Part shown: one piece after another, positions 24,323-36,684 of the stretch
Position numbering within the stretch: position 1 is the first letter of the stretch
Layout of the letters: every line of letters begins with the position of its first letter
Source: Porites lobata
Taxonomy: Eukaryota > Cnidaria > Anthozoa > Scleractinia > Poritidae
Reading direction: 5' to 3'
DNA: 64,000 bases
Assembly (NCBI GenBank): GCA_942486035.1
Contig: CALNXK010000107.1
Span: 848,501-912,500, forward strand
Notes under the pieces: generated by a model
Told to the model about the DNA's origin: nothing
Database searches by the model: none
The model's input: the letters and a program-made list of their open reading frames with translations, nothing else
Translations under genes and position numbers: made by a program

Positions 24323-24407
24323 GTAAGCTATGTGTACATGTGTCTTAAAAAGGCGGAATTTCAAAGGGTGTTAATAAGACAAAAAGAAAGATGGCGTAGA
24401 TTCAGGC

Positions 24408-24625
24408 TATGTCTGCAGTATACCGGATAGTTCTTCATGCCGATATGAAAAGCTATGTGGTATTATAGCATGAACACCTTTTTGCTCACTCTGAGCCATA
24501 GAGCAGCACAGAACCCTATCGTTGCGGTGCGGCCTCGATCCGTCAATGAAACTGCGCTTAAATCACCATTCCGTCATGTGCGAAGACTGTGAACAGAAGC
24601 CCTGTCCGGTACGGTAGATGTTTGT
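24408..24625. repeat. Copy of the 19417-19930 repeat family
   Basis: Shares ATACCGGATAG at the left and GAACAGAAG..CTGTCCGGTA at the right with the element in POLR3E intron 21. A GAAAAGCTATGTGGTATTAT block near the left end suggests inverted subterminal sequence. No coding frame. Confidence 0.55.
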
Positions 24626-25135
24626 TTGTTGTTTATTTTTTTTTTTTGCATGACTAGACCTGTCCCAATCGTGCTCGTAAAATGCTGGAAAGTGGCTTTC
24701 TGGAATGTCAAAAAGTTGCTTCGTAGTTTTCAAAAGTTGTTGCCTAAAATTCTGCATATTTTTATGTAAATGTCAATTTAAAGCTTTGTTTTTTGTTCTT
24801 CACAATAATTAATTAACAGAAAAATAGCTGGAAGTTAGCTTTAAGGAGATGCTCGCATTTATGGGAGAAATTCTAAGGGTACTAGAACCTCAAAAAGTTG
24901 CTCCAAAAGCCAAAAGAGACCAAGACCAAAACCAAGCACCGAGAGGGGTTCGCGCGCGATAGTGACCGCGTACATAGTGAGGGAATTGGGAACTACCACA
25001 AATTTAAAGATGGCGCTAAGTTATGGTTTTCTTCCGTTTTGCTGAATTTGAAGGTTTGTAGCGGTTGTTTCTAAGAAAAAATGATCCTAAGTGAAAGCTG
25101 ATTCTTTCTTAACAGTTATTTTATTGTACTTTAAG

Positions 25136-25215
25136 GGCAGCAGAGCTTCTGATCAGTCATTCTGATGTTTGGAATGCAACCTTTCATGGACGTGATCACT
25201 ATTCGCTTTTTTAAG
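25136..25215 (+). other. Candidate coding exon B with in-frame stop
   Basis: Follows TGTACTTTAAG and is followed by the donor AAG|GTAAAT. Joined in phase to exon A it gives 25 further codons, including HSDVWNATFHGRDHYSLF, and then TAA at 25212-25214. A stop one base before the junction would still be compatible with a stable mRNA if only one intron follows. Product unknown. Confidence 0.25.
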
Positions 25216-26219
25216 GTAAATAACTTTAATATGTTTGTTTATATATCCTTCTCTATAACCATTCTAAGTTAAAGACTTATCTATAAAGAATTATCTGTAC
25301 TTTGTAACCAAGTAAGGAGAGATCGTAGGTGAATGGACGTAGAAGAAGGAGAGGAAAAGTCAATATATGTTTTGGTAGTTTGGGATGAGGGATTTTTTTT
25401 GCTGGATCAAGCAGTTTGATTGGTTGTCAATAGAGCAAATATCAGAGATGCGAATCCGTGAAGGTTTGAAAGTGGGAGACTTTTTCTTTTACTTAATTAA
25501 CACCCCTTGCAACATTATCAACATTGGGTAATATAACCTCGCAGCCCTTGGAAGTCCTCACGGGATTGGCTGGGAATTGAAAGAATGAACAAAATTGACA
25601 ATGGAACCTAGCCGGATGACAAAAGAGCTGCGACCCATGAGTCCATTTCAATTAGAGGTTCTGAAGAGCTGTAGGGCTACTGGAAATATCACCCCAACCC
25701 CCATACACATACAACTCAATGAACTAAAAAAAAAAACGTTTTTGTAATGTTGTCATATTCGGGTTAAAAAAAGAAACAAATACGAATTAATTGATTTCGG
25801 TCAACCCATTCTGGCTTTGTGCAGTCTACATGGGATTCAAAATTCTTTTGTCTTCAGTTTTTTTTTTACTATCTATACCCTTGACGCGAGTGTCAGTGGT
25901 TTCAGCAAATTTTAACCAAAAAAAAGTAAAAGGAAGTGGCTTTTTTCATTTTTTTTTTCTATGACAATGTTAATGTAAGTCTAGCTTTAACTGTAATAAG
26001 GACAAAAATCTGGTTTTGCTAACAGTGAAAGACACACAAAAAAGGGTTCCAGAAACTGTATGACTTCCAAACTACATGTATGAAAAAGCTCAAAAAGCAG
26101 CTTTTGGGTTTGTGAAGTTCTTCTTTGTTTTGTATCTTTTTGTTTTCCTTGGCTCTATCATTCCATTGACTTCTTTGTTGTGTTTGTCGTTACTTGTCGA
26201 TTTGACAGGTACTTACGTT

Positions 26220-26720
26220 CAGGATGAGTCCTGCTCATAGCAGTAATTTAGTGACCTGTATGGGGGACTAGGCGACTTAATTTCCTCTATGGGGAGGGGG
26301 CAGGAAGTATTCTCTATGGTGGCCTTTACAGAAGGGCTCTGCCTGAAAGGGATACCTTTTTCAGGCTTCTGGTATATGAAAGGGTAGGAATACATGTATT
26401 ATGAGTTGAAAGGGTAGAAAAATCTGTCATTTAAGTATTTAAAAGGCCCTTTATTGAAATAAATCCTTTTAATTCATTTAATGCTACATATTAGGTATGT
26501 GAAAGGGTCACCATTTTTTGATGGAAAGAGTTTGAAAGGGGTACTGTTTTTATCAGGAGTCGTTTATAAATGGGTAAGAGGTTGGACCATAGGGTGGAGC
26601 CTCCTTGTATAAATAAGCTCTGTAGAGTACCCCCCTCCCTCCCCCAGCCGGGAAATTTTCCATCTACCAAGGAGACTACTGCTGGGGAATCTAGGAGAGT
26701 TGAAATGTAGGCCATTTTTT
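26220..26720. repeat. Dispersed repeat with recurring GAAAGGGTA words
   Basis: The words TGAAAGGGTAG, TGAAAGGGTAGAA, TGAAAGGGTC and TGAAAGGGGTA recur at irregular spacing, and the right end is a C-rich run (CCCCCCTCCCTCCCCCAGCC). This fits an old non-coding transposon of unknown family. Confidence 0.45.
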
Positions 26721-26789
26721 ATATTTATTTGTAAAAGGAGGAATGAAAATATAATAAATTTAAATTGGCTTAATGTTTTTTGTTTTCAG

Positions 26790-26859
26790 ATCAGATGCCA
26801 CAACAGACAGGATTAGGACTTCAACAGCTGGGATTTTAATAGAGCTTATCTTCAGTACT
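26790..26859 (+). other. Candidate exon C
   Basis: It lies between a good acceptor (TTTTTTGTTTTCAG) and a good donor (ACT|GTAAGT). If spliced directly to candidate exon A it is open in the matching phase (SDATTDRIRTSTAG...); if spliced after exon B it would be 3' UTR. No downstream partner exon was found. Confidence 0.25.
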
Positions 26860-27879
26860 GTAAGTGCTGTACATTTTACTTTGTAATCCAGCTCTTGAGT
26901 GAACCAGGTAAAAAAAAAAAATTGGTCTTGCTTGTTCAACGTTTATTCATGTTAGTCCAGGATAACAATTATTTATTATCGAAACAAATTTTTCCTTAGT
27001 CATAGTGTAAGGAATGCGCCAGGTTGTTTTTTTTAGCCTTTGATTCATTTTCTCATCATAACCAGCAACAGCATTAGTGCTCGCTAGTTTAATGCCATGG
27101 TCAAACTTAGGTTTTATACTGGATTAACATCAATTTACTTTGAACAGCTTTGCCAATAAAATATAAGTAAAGCCAAGTTCTGCAGCTAGCTTTAGTTCAG
27201 ACATGTTATCTACCAAACCAATCAGCTTGAAATAAATAATTTATTTCTTATACTGACTGATTGATTACTTTTCTGACTGATTGACTGACTGACTGAATGA
27301 ATGACTGACTGATTCCGGCAGTTGGACTTAAAATGAAAGGACTGCAAATGGCTATTTCAAGCTTATTTAGGGATTATTTTCTCAAATAAAAGTGTTGTGC
27401 TTGGTTGGTAGAAATGCAAGTGTTAGACTCCGTGGAGAAATTAAATCTGAATGCTCCGATTAGTCAATGCAGCAAAAATTGCGAACTATGAATTTTAGAA
27501 CTGAATAGATAGCTTGAGATTCATTCGAACAACTTTTTGTTTCATCTATCACTTTGGTATGTTGAAAAAAACATATCTAAAATTTTTTTAAAAGATTTCT
27601 ATGCGCCAAACCCGAGGAAGTTAAACTGATTGCAAGATATACTAAATATAACATGAATAATGTGCAAGCTAGGAAGCTAAATGAACCAGTTGGTTTTCTT
27701 GTTAGCTCCCTGAACAAAATTAGGTTCTAGGTAGTAGGTAAAATCAAAGGAAATACAACTAGAAAAAAAGAAAAACAAAACAAAGTAGGAATCTTGAACT
27801 TATATTTATGTGAACTATGTTGCTTCGTCAACAAGATGAAAAATTATTTCATTTGTTGTTCTGAAAGTAGAAAGCATAT

Positions 27880-29350
27880 AATTTTCTACAGAAATGCAGA
27901 CTCACTTGAGTTTTTTAAATGAGTTGGGAGATCCTGCCAAATGTCTATAGCCATAAAGGAGATTGATTGTTTGCCTACGTTTGTTGGTATGCTCAGCTTA
28001 TAAAAAATTTTTTTAGCTGTATATCTCGTGTTGTTGCAATGGATATTACTAGCATATTGAAATATGTTGTCAAATACCTCAGGCAGACAGCCTTTATGCC
28101 ACGAATGCATGAATTTTGAGACTTGCAGATGATAAATATTATTAGCTGTTAAAAGGCCCAGTACCGGGTAGATTTAGCAAAGGTTTGGCTTTCTCTGTTT
28201 CACTACCAAACGCTGTGGCAAAAAATATTAGTCTTATAATATGGTTTGTTTCACTTGAATTTTAGTCATGTGTTTTGTATGCACTTCCCTAAGCTAATAT
28301 GCCATAAGAAATATAAGGATAGATTAAATAATATTATAATTTTGTAATACCTTAATTTTGCTATTATTCCAGTGTTTCGAGATACACTGGAACAGACAAA
28401 TGTGATATTTCCAGCTTAAAGACTCGTTGATCATGACACCTAGGTATTTTATACATTGCTTTCATTCTACTGAATAAAAGGACCCATCACTATTTCTTAT
28501 GTTAAGACTGATTGGGATGCCCTTTTTTCTACTGGATTTAACTATCATGTAGTTTGTTTTACTCATGTTGATAGATAGCTTGTTAATTTCACACCATCTT
28601 TTCACCTTGGCTAGTTCAGAGTTCATCACGTGTTCAAGTGTTTTAAGGTCCCTTGCAGATGCGTAAAACATTAGTATCATCCGCAAAGATTTTGAAACTT
28701 AATTTTTCTGAGCTATTTGGCAAATCATTAATGTAGATTAGAAATAAGAGAGGCCTGAGGATGCTTCCTTGTGGAATTCCACATAATATGGTCTGATTTT
28801 GGGACTTAATCCCATCCAACTCCACTGTTTTCTATTTGAAAGGTAACTTTGAAACCAATTCAATGGTATCCCCCTTATTCCATAAGCATCCAATTTCCCC
28901 AACAAAATTTTAAGATTTACAATATCAAAAACTTTTGAAAAGTCTAAGAAGACACCACAAGTGTATGAATTATTGTCAATGGCTTTCCTTAGCATATTTG
29001 TGATTTCAGTTATATCTTCGGCAGTTGGTTGTCCTTTTCTAAAGCCAAATTGATTTTTAAAAAGAAGTTTTTGCATCTCAATATATAGTTGATAAGTTGC
29101 TCATGTATAAGTTTTTCAAATATTTAAGTGAACATTGATAAAGTTGAGATAGGTCACAAGTTGGTAGGATCTGTAACCTCCCCTCCTTTGTCAATGGGTT
29201 TAACCTTTGAAATTTTCAGAATATCAGGAACAACACCCTGTTGTAAGGATTGGTTAAAAATATAGGTAAAGGATTCACATAAATGACTTGAAGCTAGTTT
29301 AATGATCTTTCAAGGTACCCTGATGGTTGCTTTGTTGAGGTTTTTTCCCA
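27880..29350 (-). pseudogene. Degenerate LINE, reverse-transcriptase to C-terminal region
   Basis: On the minus strand, fragments appear in the expected order of a Jockey/CR1/L2-type non-LTR retrotransposon: LQQGVVPDILKISKVKP (about 29250), FGFRKGQPTAEDI (about 29040), FLDFSKVFD (about 28940), CGIPQGSILRPLLFLIYINDLP and FADDTN (28790-28690), an SKTNYMIV block (about 28540), and a C-terminal NTRYTAKKIF...GKQS...W.DLP region (about 28040-27930). Several frameshifts and stops break the frame, so it is dead. The endonuclease domain is not seen. Confidence 0.85.
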
Positions 29351-30544
29351 TTAATGAATCATAAACTTCATGGACAAGAATACTGCAGAAGGTACATTCT
29401 CTCTCTTCCTTGGAAAATATAAATCAAGGCAAGCTACAGTCATGCTTACTAGATGTTCCTTACCAACAGAAACTCGAACACCAGTCACAGGCATAAGTAA
29501 GGGGCTTCCACCTCAGAACTCAAGGGTACAAAACGCAAAGTGTTACAAATTTCAACTCGTTCATTTTAATATAAGGTGCACTGGGAACTTCCATTTCGCT
29601 TGATGAAGCAGTCTAGATTGAATGAGAGATGGGTAAAAGATACACGGAATATTGAAGTTTTGAAAAGGGCAAACACAAATGAATAACACAGCCACATAAT
29701 GCGCACGGAGGTGCGAAAATCTATTGAGTTCAGCTTATACCTCAAGAAATAAATTTATCTTTGTAAAAACAACAAATGTCTCGCTTTTTCCTCTTATGCT
29801 CAGCTGTACTCCAATTTCTAGAGCCACAATTATTCCGATCTCCTCATGATCCTGACAACGAAAACAACCAGGCCTGGCCCAATTTTCCATATGGCAACTT
29901 GGCATGTTGAGGACATCAGCAAACTATGCTGAAGAGCATTTTGACAATCAATCCGATGATGAAATACAGTAGATTTGAAATAAATATTCAATCAGTTACA
30001 TTTTTAACAAAGAAATTGATGAGATTTCTTCTGGTAAAAGACAAATTTCCTAACATCACATCTAAGATGGGGTCACAACAAGGTTGGGCATGTGTTGCAC
30101 ATTTTCCGCTCTAACTTTTGATTGGCACATAGAATAATGCTGAAATTTGGCCATGAGGTATAAGACATGGAAGTGAGGAAAATAAAGCTAAAAAAAGTTG
30201 TTTTTTGCCATTCATCTACCTACCTCTTACACGGACCATTGCAATCTCACCCTGCATTCAGCATAAAGTTGTTCATCTTGTAGTGCTAACTGTATTCACT
30301 GTATTTTTCTGATTACTCAGTTTCTTGCAGTTACGTTTTGGGTAAGAATACCCTTTCAAATAGGAAATACCAGTAGTCTGTCAGCACTCTTCCTCTATTT
30401 GTGCATTAACTTTCACCACTGTGTTAGCTTAGAATTTAAGGTTAAATTTGACTGACATTTTGTACAGTGAGTCGTATGGTCACGATTAACTTCAAACTTG
30501 CAGATATAAAGCAAGAGAGCTCTGAGGCTTTTGCTGCTAAAGTT
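29351..30544. other. Intergenic, nothing recognised
   Basis: AT-rich sequence with only short open frames. The edge next to 29351 may still belong to the LINE. No repeats or motifs stood out. Confidence 0.5.
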
Positions 30545-31150
30545 AAGGTCTGACTGGCTAACTGACTGAATCTGTTACTGACCAACTGACTGACTGACTG
30601 ACTGAATGTCTTAGTCTGACTAACTGACCACCAACTGATGGACTGATGAACCAACTGACTGGCTCACTGAATATCTTACTGACTAACTGACTGACCAACT
30701 GACTGACTAACTGACTGAATGTCTTACTGACTGCCAACTGACTGACTAACCAACTGACTGCTAAACTGACTGAATATGTTACTGACCACCTGACTGACTA
30801 ATTGACTTATGGAATGCCTGACAGACTGAATGACTGATGGTGAATCGACCGACTGCCTGACATACAGAGTGAATGACTGACTGATTAACTGACTGACTGG
30901 CCAGAATATTGTAGCTGACTGACTGGCTGACTGAATGACCGACTGACTGCCAGAATAGCTGACTGACTGACCAACTGACTGACTGCCAGAATAGCTGACA
31001 GACTGACCAACTGACTGACCGACTGACTGCCAGAATAGCTGACTGACTGGCTGACTGAATGACCGACTGCATGAATTTTCTGACTTATTAACTGTTTGTC
31101 TGACGAACTAACTGACTGACTGGCAGATTGACTGCTTGACTGAATAAATG
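30545..31150. repeat. CTGA-rich satellite
   Basis: About 600 bp are dominated by CTGA/ACTG tetranucleotides interrupted by CCAA, GAAT and GCCAGAATAG words. GACTGACTGCCAGAATAGCT recurs with only small changes around 30940-31040, so a longer unit of about 44-60 bp is also present. Open frames across it read as Ser/Gln/Val-rich repeats and are spurious. A small related tract lies at 27255-27313. Confidence 0.85.
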
Positions 31151-33579
31151 AATGACAGAATGTTCCTCATTAATGACATTTTTGGCCTGAAAGAGCAGCT
31201 GATCATTTTCATGAGAGAATGGCTTACATGTACATGTAGTGGCTGCATTCATGATTTCATGACTGGCTAAGCAACCAAATGTTACATTGTCCTCTGACTG
31301 ACCAAGAAAATTGACTGGTCAGAAAGGGTTGTTTTGTGACGAAAACTGATGATAGATTACTTGTGAAAAGACTGATTAAACCAATTGACTGAATGACGCA
31401 TTACTGACTACAGAACTGCCTTTCAGATGACAAGCTCTTGGTTTGTGATTTTGGTAGATTACATGTCTGTGCTATTTTATTTCTTTTACTCAGAAACTGT
31501 TGGGTGCATTTCAAATCTCTCTTGCTTTTCCACTCCTCCTCTGAAAAAAAAGGGGCACAATGAAAAGATACCAGAGAAATGGCTTAATTGAATAATTCCC
31601 TGTTGATGTGGTAGAGACTATTACTGGATGCCTTTTATTTCAAAGTCTTGATACAAAGCCAATCAAATATCTAAGTTTCTTTTGGAGTTGAATAATCCTT
31701 TCTCAGGCATTTTATCGTGATGTAGTAACCAAATTTCTCAGATGGCTACTGAAATGTCAATTCAAGGCTTAAATTTGAATTGCAGCTTTTTAAACTGTCC
31801 TTGTTCTGCAGTACCTTTACTAGTTTTCGAGATTTTAATACTTTGATGATAGAAAACCAAAATTATCACTTGTCAAATTAATCCGCGATTTGTTACAATT
31901 TGGGATCTTCAAGAATGTCTCCTATTGTTTTTAAATGATTTCCAATCAACATCCAAATATTTTACTCTCTAAAATGGCAATCATTTCTCTGCATTTGATT
32001 TTCCTGGATAACAAATTTGGCTATCTTCAAATTTACTTTGTTAGTATTCAATTACAATTTTGGGACTTTTCAGGTACTCATGGTAAACATACTGTTTTGA
32101 CTGAATTTAACGTGAGATTTTTTTGGACTTGTGTTTGTAAAATTTTTTATTGTTTATTCCTTAAAAGATCAAAACATCAGATAATATCTTGCACATGCAA
32201 AGTGCAGTGTCAATTCAAAAATTTAGAAAATTAACTAGGACAATTTAGAAAATTTCTGCAGCAGTCTATCATGTTTTCAGTCTTTACTGCCTCTATAGCA
32301 AGTTGTCAAATGGGACTAAGGAAGCCGGGGTGGGGGGTATTTTCTTATAAGAGGCTAATGGGGATGTGCTGCTGGATGGGGTCACATTTTCAATAGAGAC
32401 ACTAGAATGTGATTGCACATTTTTTATTTTTGGGGTAAGACAGTTCTTCATATTTACGGTTAGCAAACGTACCAGAATGTTTGTACTGCGGATGAAAAGT
32501 AAAGTGTTCCTTATTCAATCTAAAAGTTGGGATCGCAAAAATTACATATTTGCCCAGAAGTGACTAAGATGGGGTATACAATCGGCCACAGAATAGACTA
32601 TAATGGGGTAGGGGCTCTGAGAGGCTGGTGGCACACATACCCAGCAGAAATTAACCCAAGTAACCCCCCCCCCCTCCACTCCCGGGTACCCGGGTAAGGA
32701 AGCGTAAAGGTTTTCATTTTTCTGAGGAGGCAAGGAGGAGAGATTTGAGTATGCACTCCACCTTTTAATTAGTTCCAAGGATGATCAGCTTGTTATTTCT
32801 CCATACGTTTGCCACGCATTGATAAGTGGATTTGAATTTGCATAAAGGATTTGAAGAAAATTGAATATTTTTTGTGTGATGAAACTATACATTCTCAAAG
32901 CGTGCATTAGGATTCGCATAGTAGCCAGTAAGGAGAAATGACATTTTCAGCATGGGAATAAAACAAGGTTTTGATAAAGCTTTGGTAAATAATTTTAGAT
33001 TGACTTTAGTAAGCGGTTTGTTTTCAAATTGTTTTCATCAGCAATATAATAGATTAGGGAATATTTCATGCTAATTTAAATTCGACTCGCTACAAATTCA
33101 GCCTTCGTCACGGCCGTTTTTCGGATCATAGAGCAAGGATTGGTGTCCAAACCTATTTCCTTCGCTTCACGACCCAAAAATGACCGTGGAGAAGACTACA
33201 CACGTTTTAAACCGTTTAGATGACAGCAATATATTCCCCGTATTTTTGTTTTGAAAGCGCGTATTTATGTACAGCCGAGAAAACAAGCCGCTCTACTTAG
33301 TCGTCTAAATGTCAGTTCCAAGCTTAGTTGAGATATTACAAAATGCAGGACTTGGCTTTAATATTTTATAAAGGTTTGGACACAGTGAGACATTGTGTGC
33401 AGTAAGATTACATCGTGTTCCTAACCCTGAAGTTGTTACGTGCGATGTGTAAAGAAGAGCATTTGAAAATTCGATCTTTCTTTTATATTATTGTACGCAA
33501 CAAAGAAGAATATTTCCAAATTCGATCTTCCTGTTACAACATTGTACGCAACAATTGCACGGGTGGAAAAACGATGTAA
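31151..33579. other. Intergenic, one dispersed repeat
   Basis: Apart from the repeat at 32322-32705, I see no gene. At 33474-33553 a short direct duplication is visible: TTCGATCTT...ATTGTACGCAACAA occurs twice about 55 bp apart. Confidence 0.5.
32322..32705. repeat. Dispersed repeat with G-rich left and C-rich right ends
   Basis: It starts CCGGGGTGGGGGGTATTTTC and ends in a C-run followed by CACTCCCGGGTACCCGGG, so the ends are roughly inverted. GGGGATGTGCTGCTGG links it to the repeat at 1665-1900. Non-coding; family unassigned. Confidence 0.5.
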
Positions 33580-33908
33580 CTAAAGACTGGTTTATACTGG
33601 CGGCATAAACACAAGCACAACCGGAACAACTAAGAGCGGTCGTCAACAACAGAAGCGTAAACACAAACATGAGGGAAATAACGCACTTATTCTGATGTTG
33701 TTCTTATCACTAATTCACGCAATGTAAGTTCAAACACAGGAAAAAGTGAAACGAATTCGTTTGTTTTTCTTGTGCCTGCGCTTTTGCTGCGTTAATTGGT
33801 GTTGAGAACACAAAGCGTAAGTGTCTACGTTTTCCTCGGTTTGTGTCTACACTTTCTGTCGCTAAACTTATGCTTGTGTTTATGTCGCTAGTAAAATCAG
33901 TCTTTACT
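33580..33908. mobile_element. MITE with about 40-bp terminal inverted repeats
   Basis: The left end CTAAAGACTGGTTTATACTG and the reverse complement of the right end GTAAAGACTGATTTTACTAG continue into a shared CATAAACACAAGC. The element is about 330 bp and non-coding. A target duplication is not clear. Confidence 0.65.
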
Positions 33909-34070
33909 GCGCGCAATGTTTCAATGTGTCCGAGCCTTTTATCTGGTTCACTCAAATAGTTGGATTACAAAGTAAACAGCACAGGTACTGAAGATAACAT
34001 TTTATTGAAGGAATAAAGATTGTCTCTGTTGTCCATTTATTTACAATAAAAAAAATTATAAAAAAAAGTA

Positions 34071-34465
34071 ATCTAGCCAACTCGCCCCTGCCGGGCTGCT
34101 TCCACTCTGCCCCGAGTTAGTGTTCATTCTTTTGTCCTCATTTGATATTCCAACTTTAAAATCCTGGTCTGTTTTATCTGATCCCTTCATTCAAGCTGAG
34201 GGCAGTTGGACACTTAGAAAATTTGGCCGTTTGTTCCCAAGTGGGGAGGGCAGCGTGAAGGAAAGTGAGAGTTTGCTCCTCATGTCCTCAGGGTCTCATT
34301 CAACTTTGTCACAATACCACACCAAATTAATTTGGAATTAAAATCAGCCAAAACAATTTGTAGTGAAAATTATAATTTTGGTTTGAAAGTGCGTGTCTGC
34401 AAAATCAATATATCGTGAAAAATATCCAGAGTCGTGGACAAGAAAAAAGAGGGCGCAAGACAGTG
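34071..34465. repeat. Left arm of a long inverted repeat (partner 36310-36684)
   Basis: Reads in the same order as the reverse complement of 36310-36684: ATCTAGCCAAC, CCCTGCCGGGCTG, GATATTCCAACT, TTTATCTGATCC, GGCAGTTGG, ATTTGGCCGTTTGTTCCCAA, GTGGGGAGG and, more weakly, GTCTGCAAA and GCAAGA. Similarity is highest over the first 250 bp. Together the arms bound 2.6 kb. Confidence 0.75.
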
Positions 34466-36309
34466 AAACTCAGTCTTCAGTGGGTCTCCGTCATCGATGC
34501 CCAGAAAATTGAACAAAGAATCGCGCTGGTCTGACCGACCTTCATCCCACAAACTTCACCAAAGAGCACAAGTCAAAAATAATCTCTCCTCTGCGAAGCT
34601 ACTGATATTGGATTTCCCTCGTCCTAGTTATTGTTTAGTATTTAGTGTTTAGACCTACACTAAAGGAAATTTGGAAGTGAAAATTACGCGGATTGTTTAC
34701 GCGTCGTTTATTATTGCTGTTATTCTAAAGAGTCGAAATTATCTGAAAGTAATAAAGCGAAACATTACGAAGCAAAATTTACGCAGTACTGCTACAGTGC
34801 CGCGTAAATTGTGCTTTAAATATTTCGTTTTATATCTTAAAATTGGTTGCCCTTATAATCTAATGTTGAATTCGTTTAAATCAGTGCCGCGTAGGTTCGC
34901 CGTCAAATTTCGCCGAACTAAAGGGATTAAAGCGATCTTGCAGATGATTTAAATTTTTGCTTGTTTTGCTTGTCGTAGAAATAATTCGATTAATTCTCTC
35001 ATTGAAATAAAGGTTTATTTCTACCTTAAGAAATTAGTGCGAAAGAAATGTGAAGCTAGTAAAATTTAATGTTTCAGTTCCTAAAAAAAATTTGGAAGCT
35101 GGTCTTTAAACATTTAAATATTTGTTTTCCTGCATAATAATTATTTAAATAGTCCTATCTTTAAGTTCCCACGAGATTTGAAGCTTTAGTCACGATGGTC
35201 ACGCTAGCCGACTGTACCAGCATTGCGTGACTACCGTGACAATAGCCCAAATAGCATGGAAATACGGTCGTGACTGGAATGGATACTTCAAATCGGAATT
35301 CCGATAAATGACTGGAACTAGCCAAATATATAATTTTTAATATGAAAAAATGATCTTAAGTATATGGTTCCAGACCTATATCCGAAACCCTAATTTGAAG
35401 CATCAATTGAAGTCACCACCGAGAAATTGCCTTACAGCGTGAAAAGTTAATGTTTATTCTAGCTGTTTACATGAGGCTATCCAAAATTTAGGTCAAGTTA
35501 ACCTGATTTTTCACACAGCCCGAGGAAATCTATTCTACGTCCTTCTTAAAAATAAGAATTTAGAGCAGATTACCAAGGCTGTCTGATTAATCAAGTATTT
35601 CCTTATATCGAAAATGGTTTAGTATCTAAAACTGATATTATTAGTGTAACATCAACAGCCATGTTTGTTTACCTATTGTTTTCAGTTGACCAAAAAACAA
35701 CAGGTAAACAAAAACAGATGTTGATGTAACCTAAACTTAGTTTTGATAAATTTGTTATAATCTGACGTAGCAAAAAGATGAAAATGAAATAAATTTGGAC
35801 CTATTTATGAGCGTTGTTTTGTTTTTATGGTTTTAGTTAAATTTTCAGCTAATCAGGTAAGAAAAAGATGGAAATGAAATAAATTTGGACCTATTTGTGA
35901 TCGTTGTTTTGTTTTTATGGTTTTAGTTAAATTTTCAGCTAATCAGGTAAGAAAAAGATGGAAATGAAATAAATTTGGACCTATTTATGATTGTTATTTC
36001 GTTTTTATGGTTTTAGTTAAATTTTCAGGTAGTCGATAAATATCAGCACAAAATTTGGCAATTATGGGAATGATTTATATGCTAATTTTGTTTTTGTGCA
36101 ATACTTTGGAAAGCTATTTATTGTTAGGAAATGAAAAGCTTTAGGTTTAGAAGAGAAATCCTCAACCAGTCGCCCCCATTAGAGAGATTCTTAGTGACTA
36201 TCAGCTCAATTTGATGTCATTTGTGAAAATCCACCCAAGCCAGGCCAATGCCATTCAGTGCTCAGTTCTCTGCCCTCGAATCATCCGTCGACACACCTAC
36301 TACGTGAGC
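34466..36309. other. Interior of the inverted-repeat unit
   Basis: AT-rich DNA without a supported gene. It contains a tandem repeat of three 90-bp units (35767-36033). A short frame at 34671-34952 has no recognisable motif. Confidence 0.5.
35767..36033. repeat. Tandem repeat, three copies of 90 bp
   Basis: AAAAAGATG followed by GAAATGAAATAAATTTGG lies at 35774, 35864 and 35954 with an exact 90-bp period, and each unit continues through TTTTTATGGTTTTAGTTAAA. The copies differ at only a few positions, so the array is recent or homogenised. Each unit also contains TTTTCAGCTAATCAGGTAAG, an acceptor-like then donor-like sequence, probably by chance. Confidence 0.9.
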
Positions 36310-36684
36310 CGGGGAGCACGTTCTTGCACCCCCGTTTTTCGTCCTCAACAGTGAAACATTCCCAGACATACTGTTTGCAGACAAGCAACTTTCTTGATCG
36401 AAATGATTATCTATTTATTTTTTGGAAAAAGATGTGGTATCATAACAAAATGAATGAAACTCTAAGAACATGAGAAGCAAACTCTCACCTTCCTCCACGC
36501 TGTCCTCCCCACTTGGGAACAAACGGCCAAATCTTCCAAGTGCCCAACTGCCCCCAGCATGAATTACAGGATCAGATAAAGTTTTCCAGGATTTCTCAGT
36601 TGGAATATCTCAGAGGACATCAGAATTCGCACCTTCTCAGAGGCAGAGCTTCCACAGCCCGGCAGGGACGAGGTTGGCTAGATT
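36310..36684. repeat. Right arm of a long inverted repeat (partner 34071-34465)
   Basis: Inverted copy of the left arm; the outer end reads GGTTGGCTAGAT and the inner end CCGGGGAGCACG. Open frames in both arms come from the same underlying sequence read on opposite strands and have no recognised domain. Confidence 0.75.

Larger units (their letters stand above)
25216..27870. other. Intergenic, no supported gene
   Basis: AT-rich DNA. It contains a dispersed repeat at about 26220-26720 in which GAAAGGGTA-type words recur, an exon-like segment at 26790-26859, and a small CTGA-rich simple tract at about 27255-27313. Nothing else is recognisable. Confidence 0.5.

Noticed and set aside
29370..29603. 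77-codon + strand frame next to the LINE
   Set aside because: No motif; the adjoining DNA reads as LINE on the other strand.
30779..31072. 97-codon Ser/Val/Gln-rich frame
   Set aside because: Translation of the CTGA satellite.
35767..36033. Acceptor and donor-like signals repeated in each 90-bp unit
   Set aside because: No open frame or flanking gene; repeated because the unit repeats.
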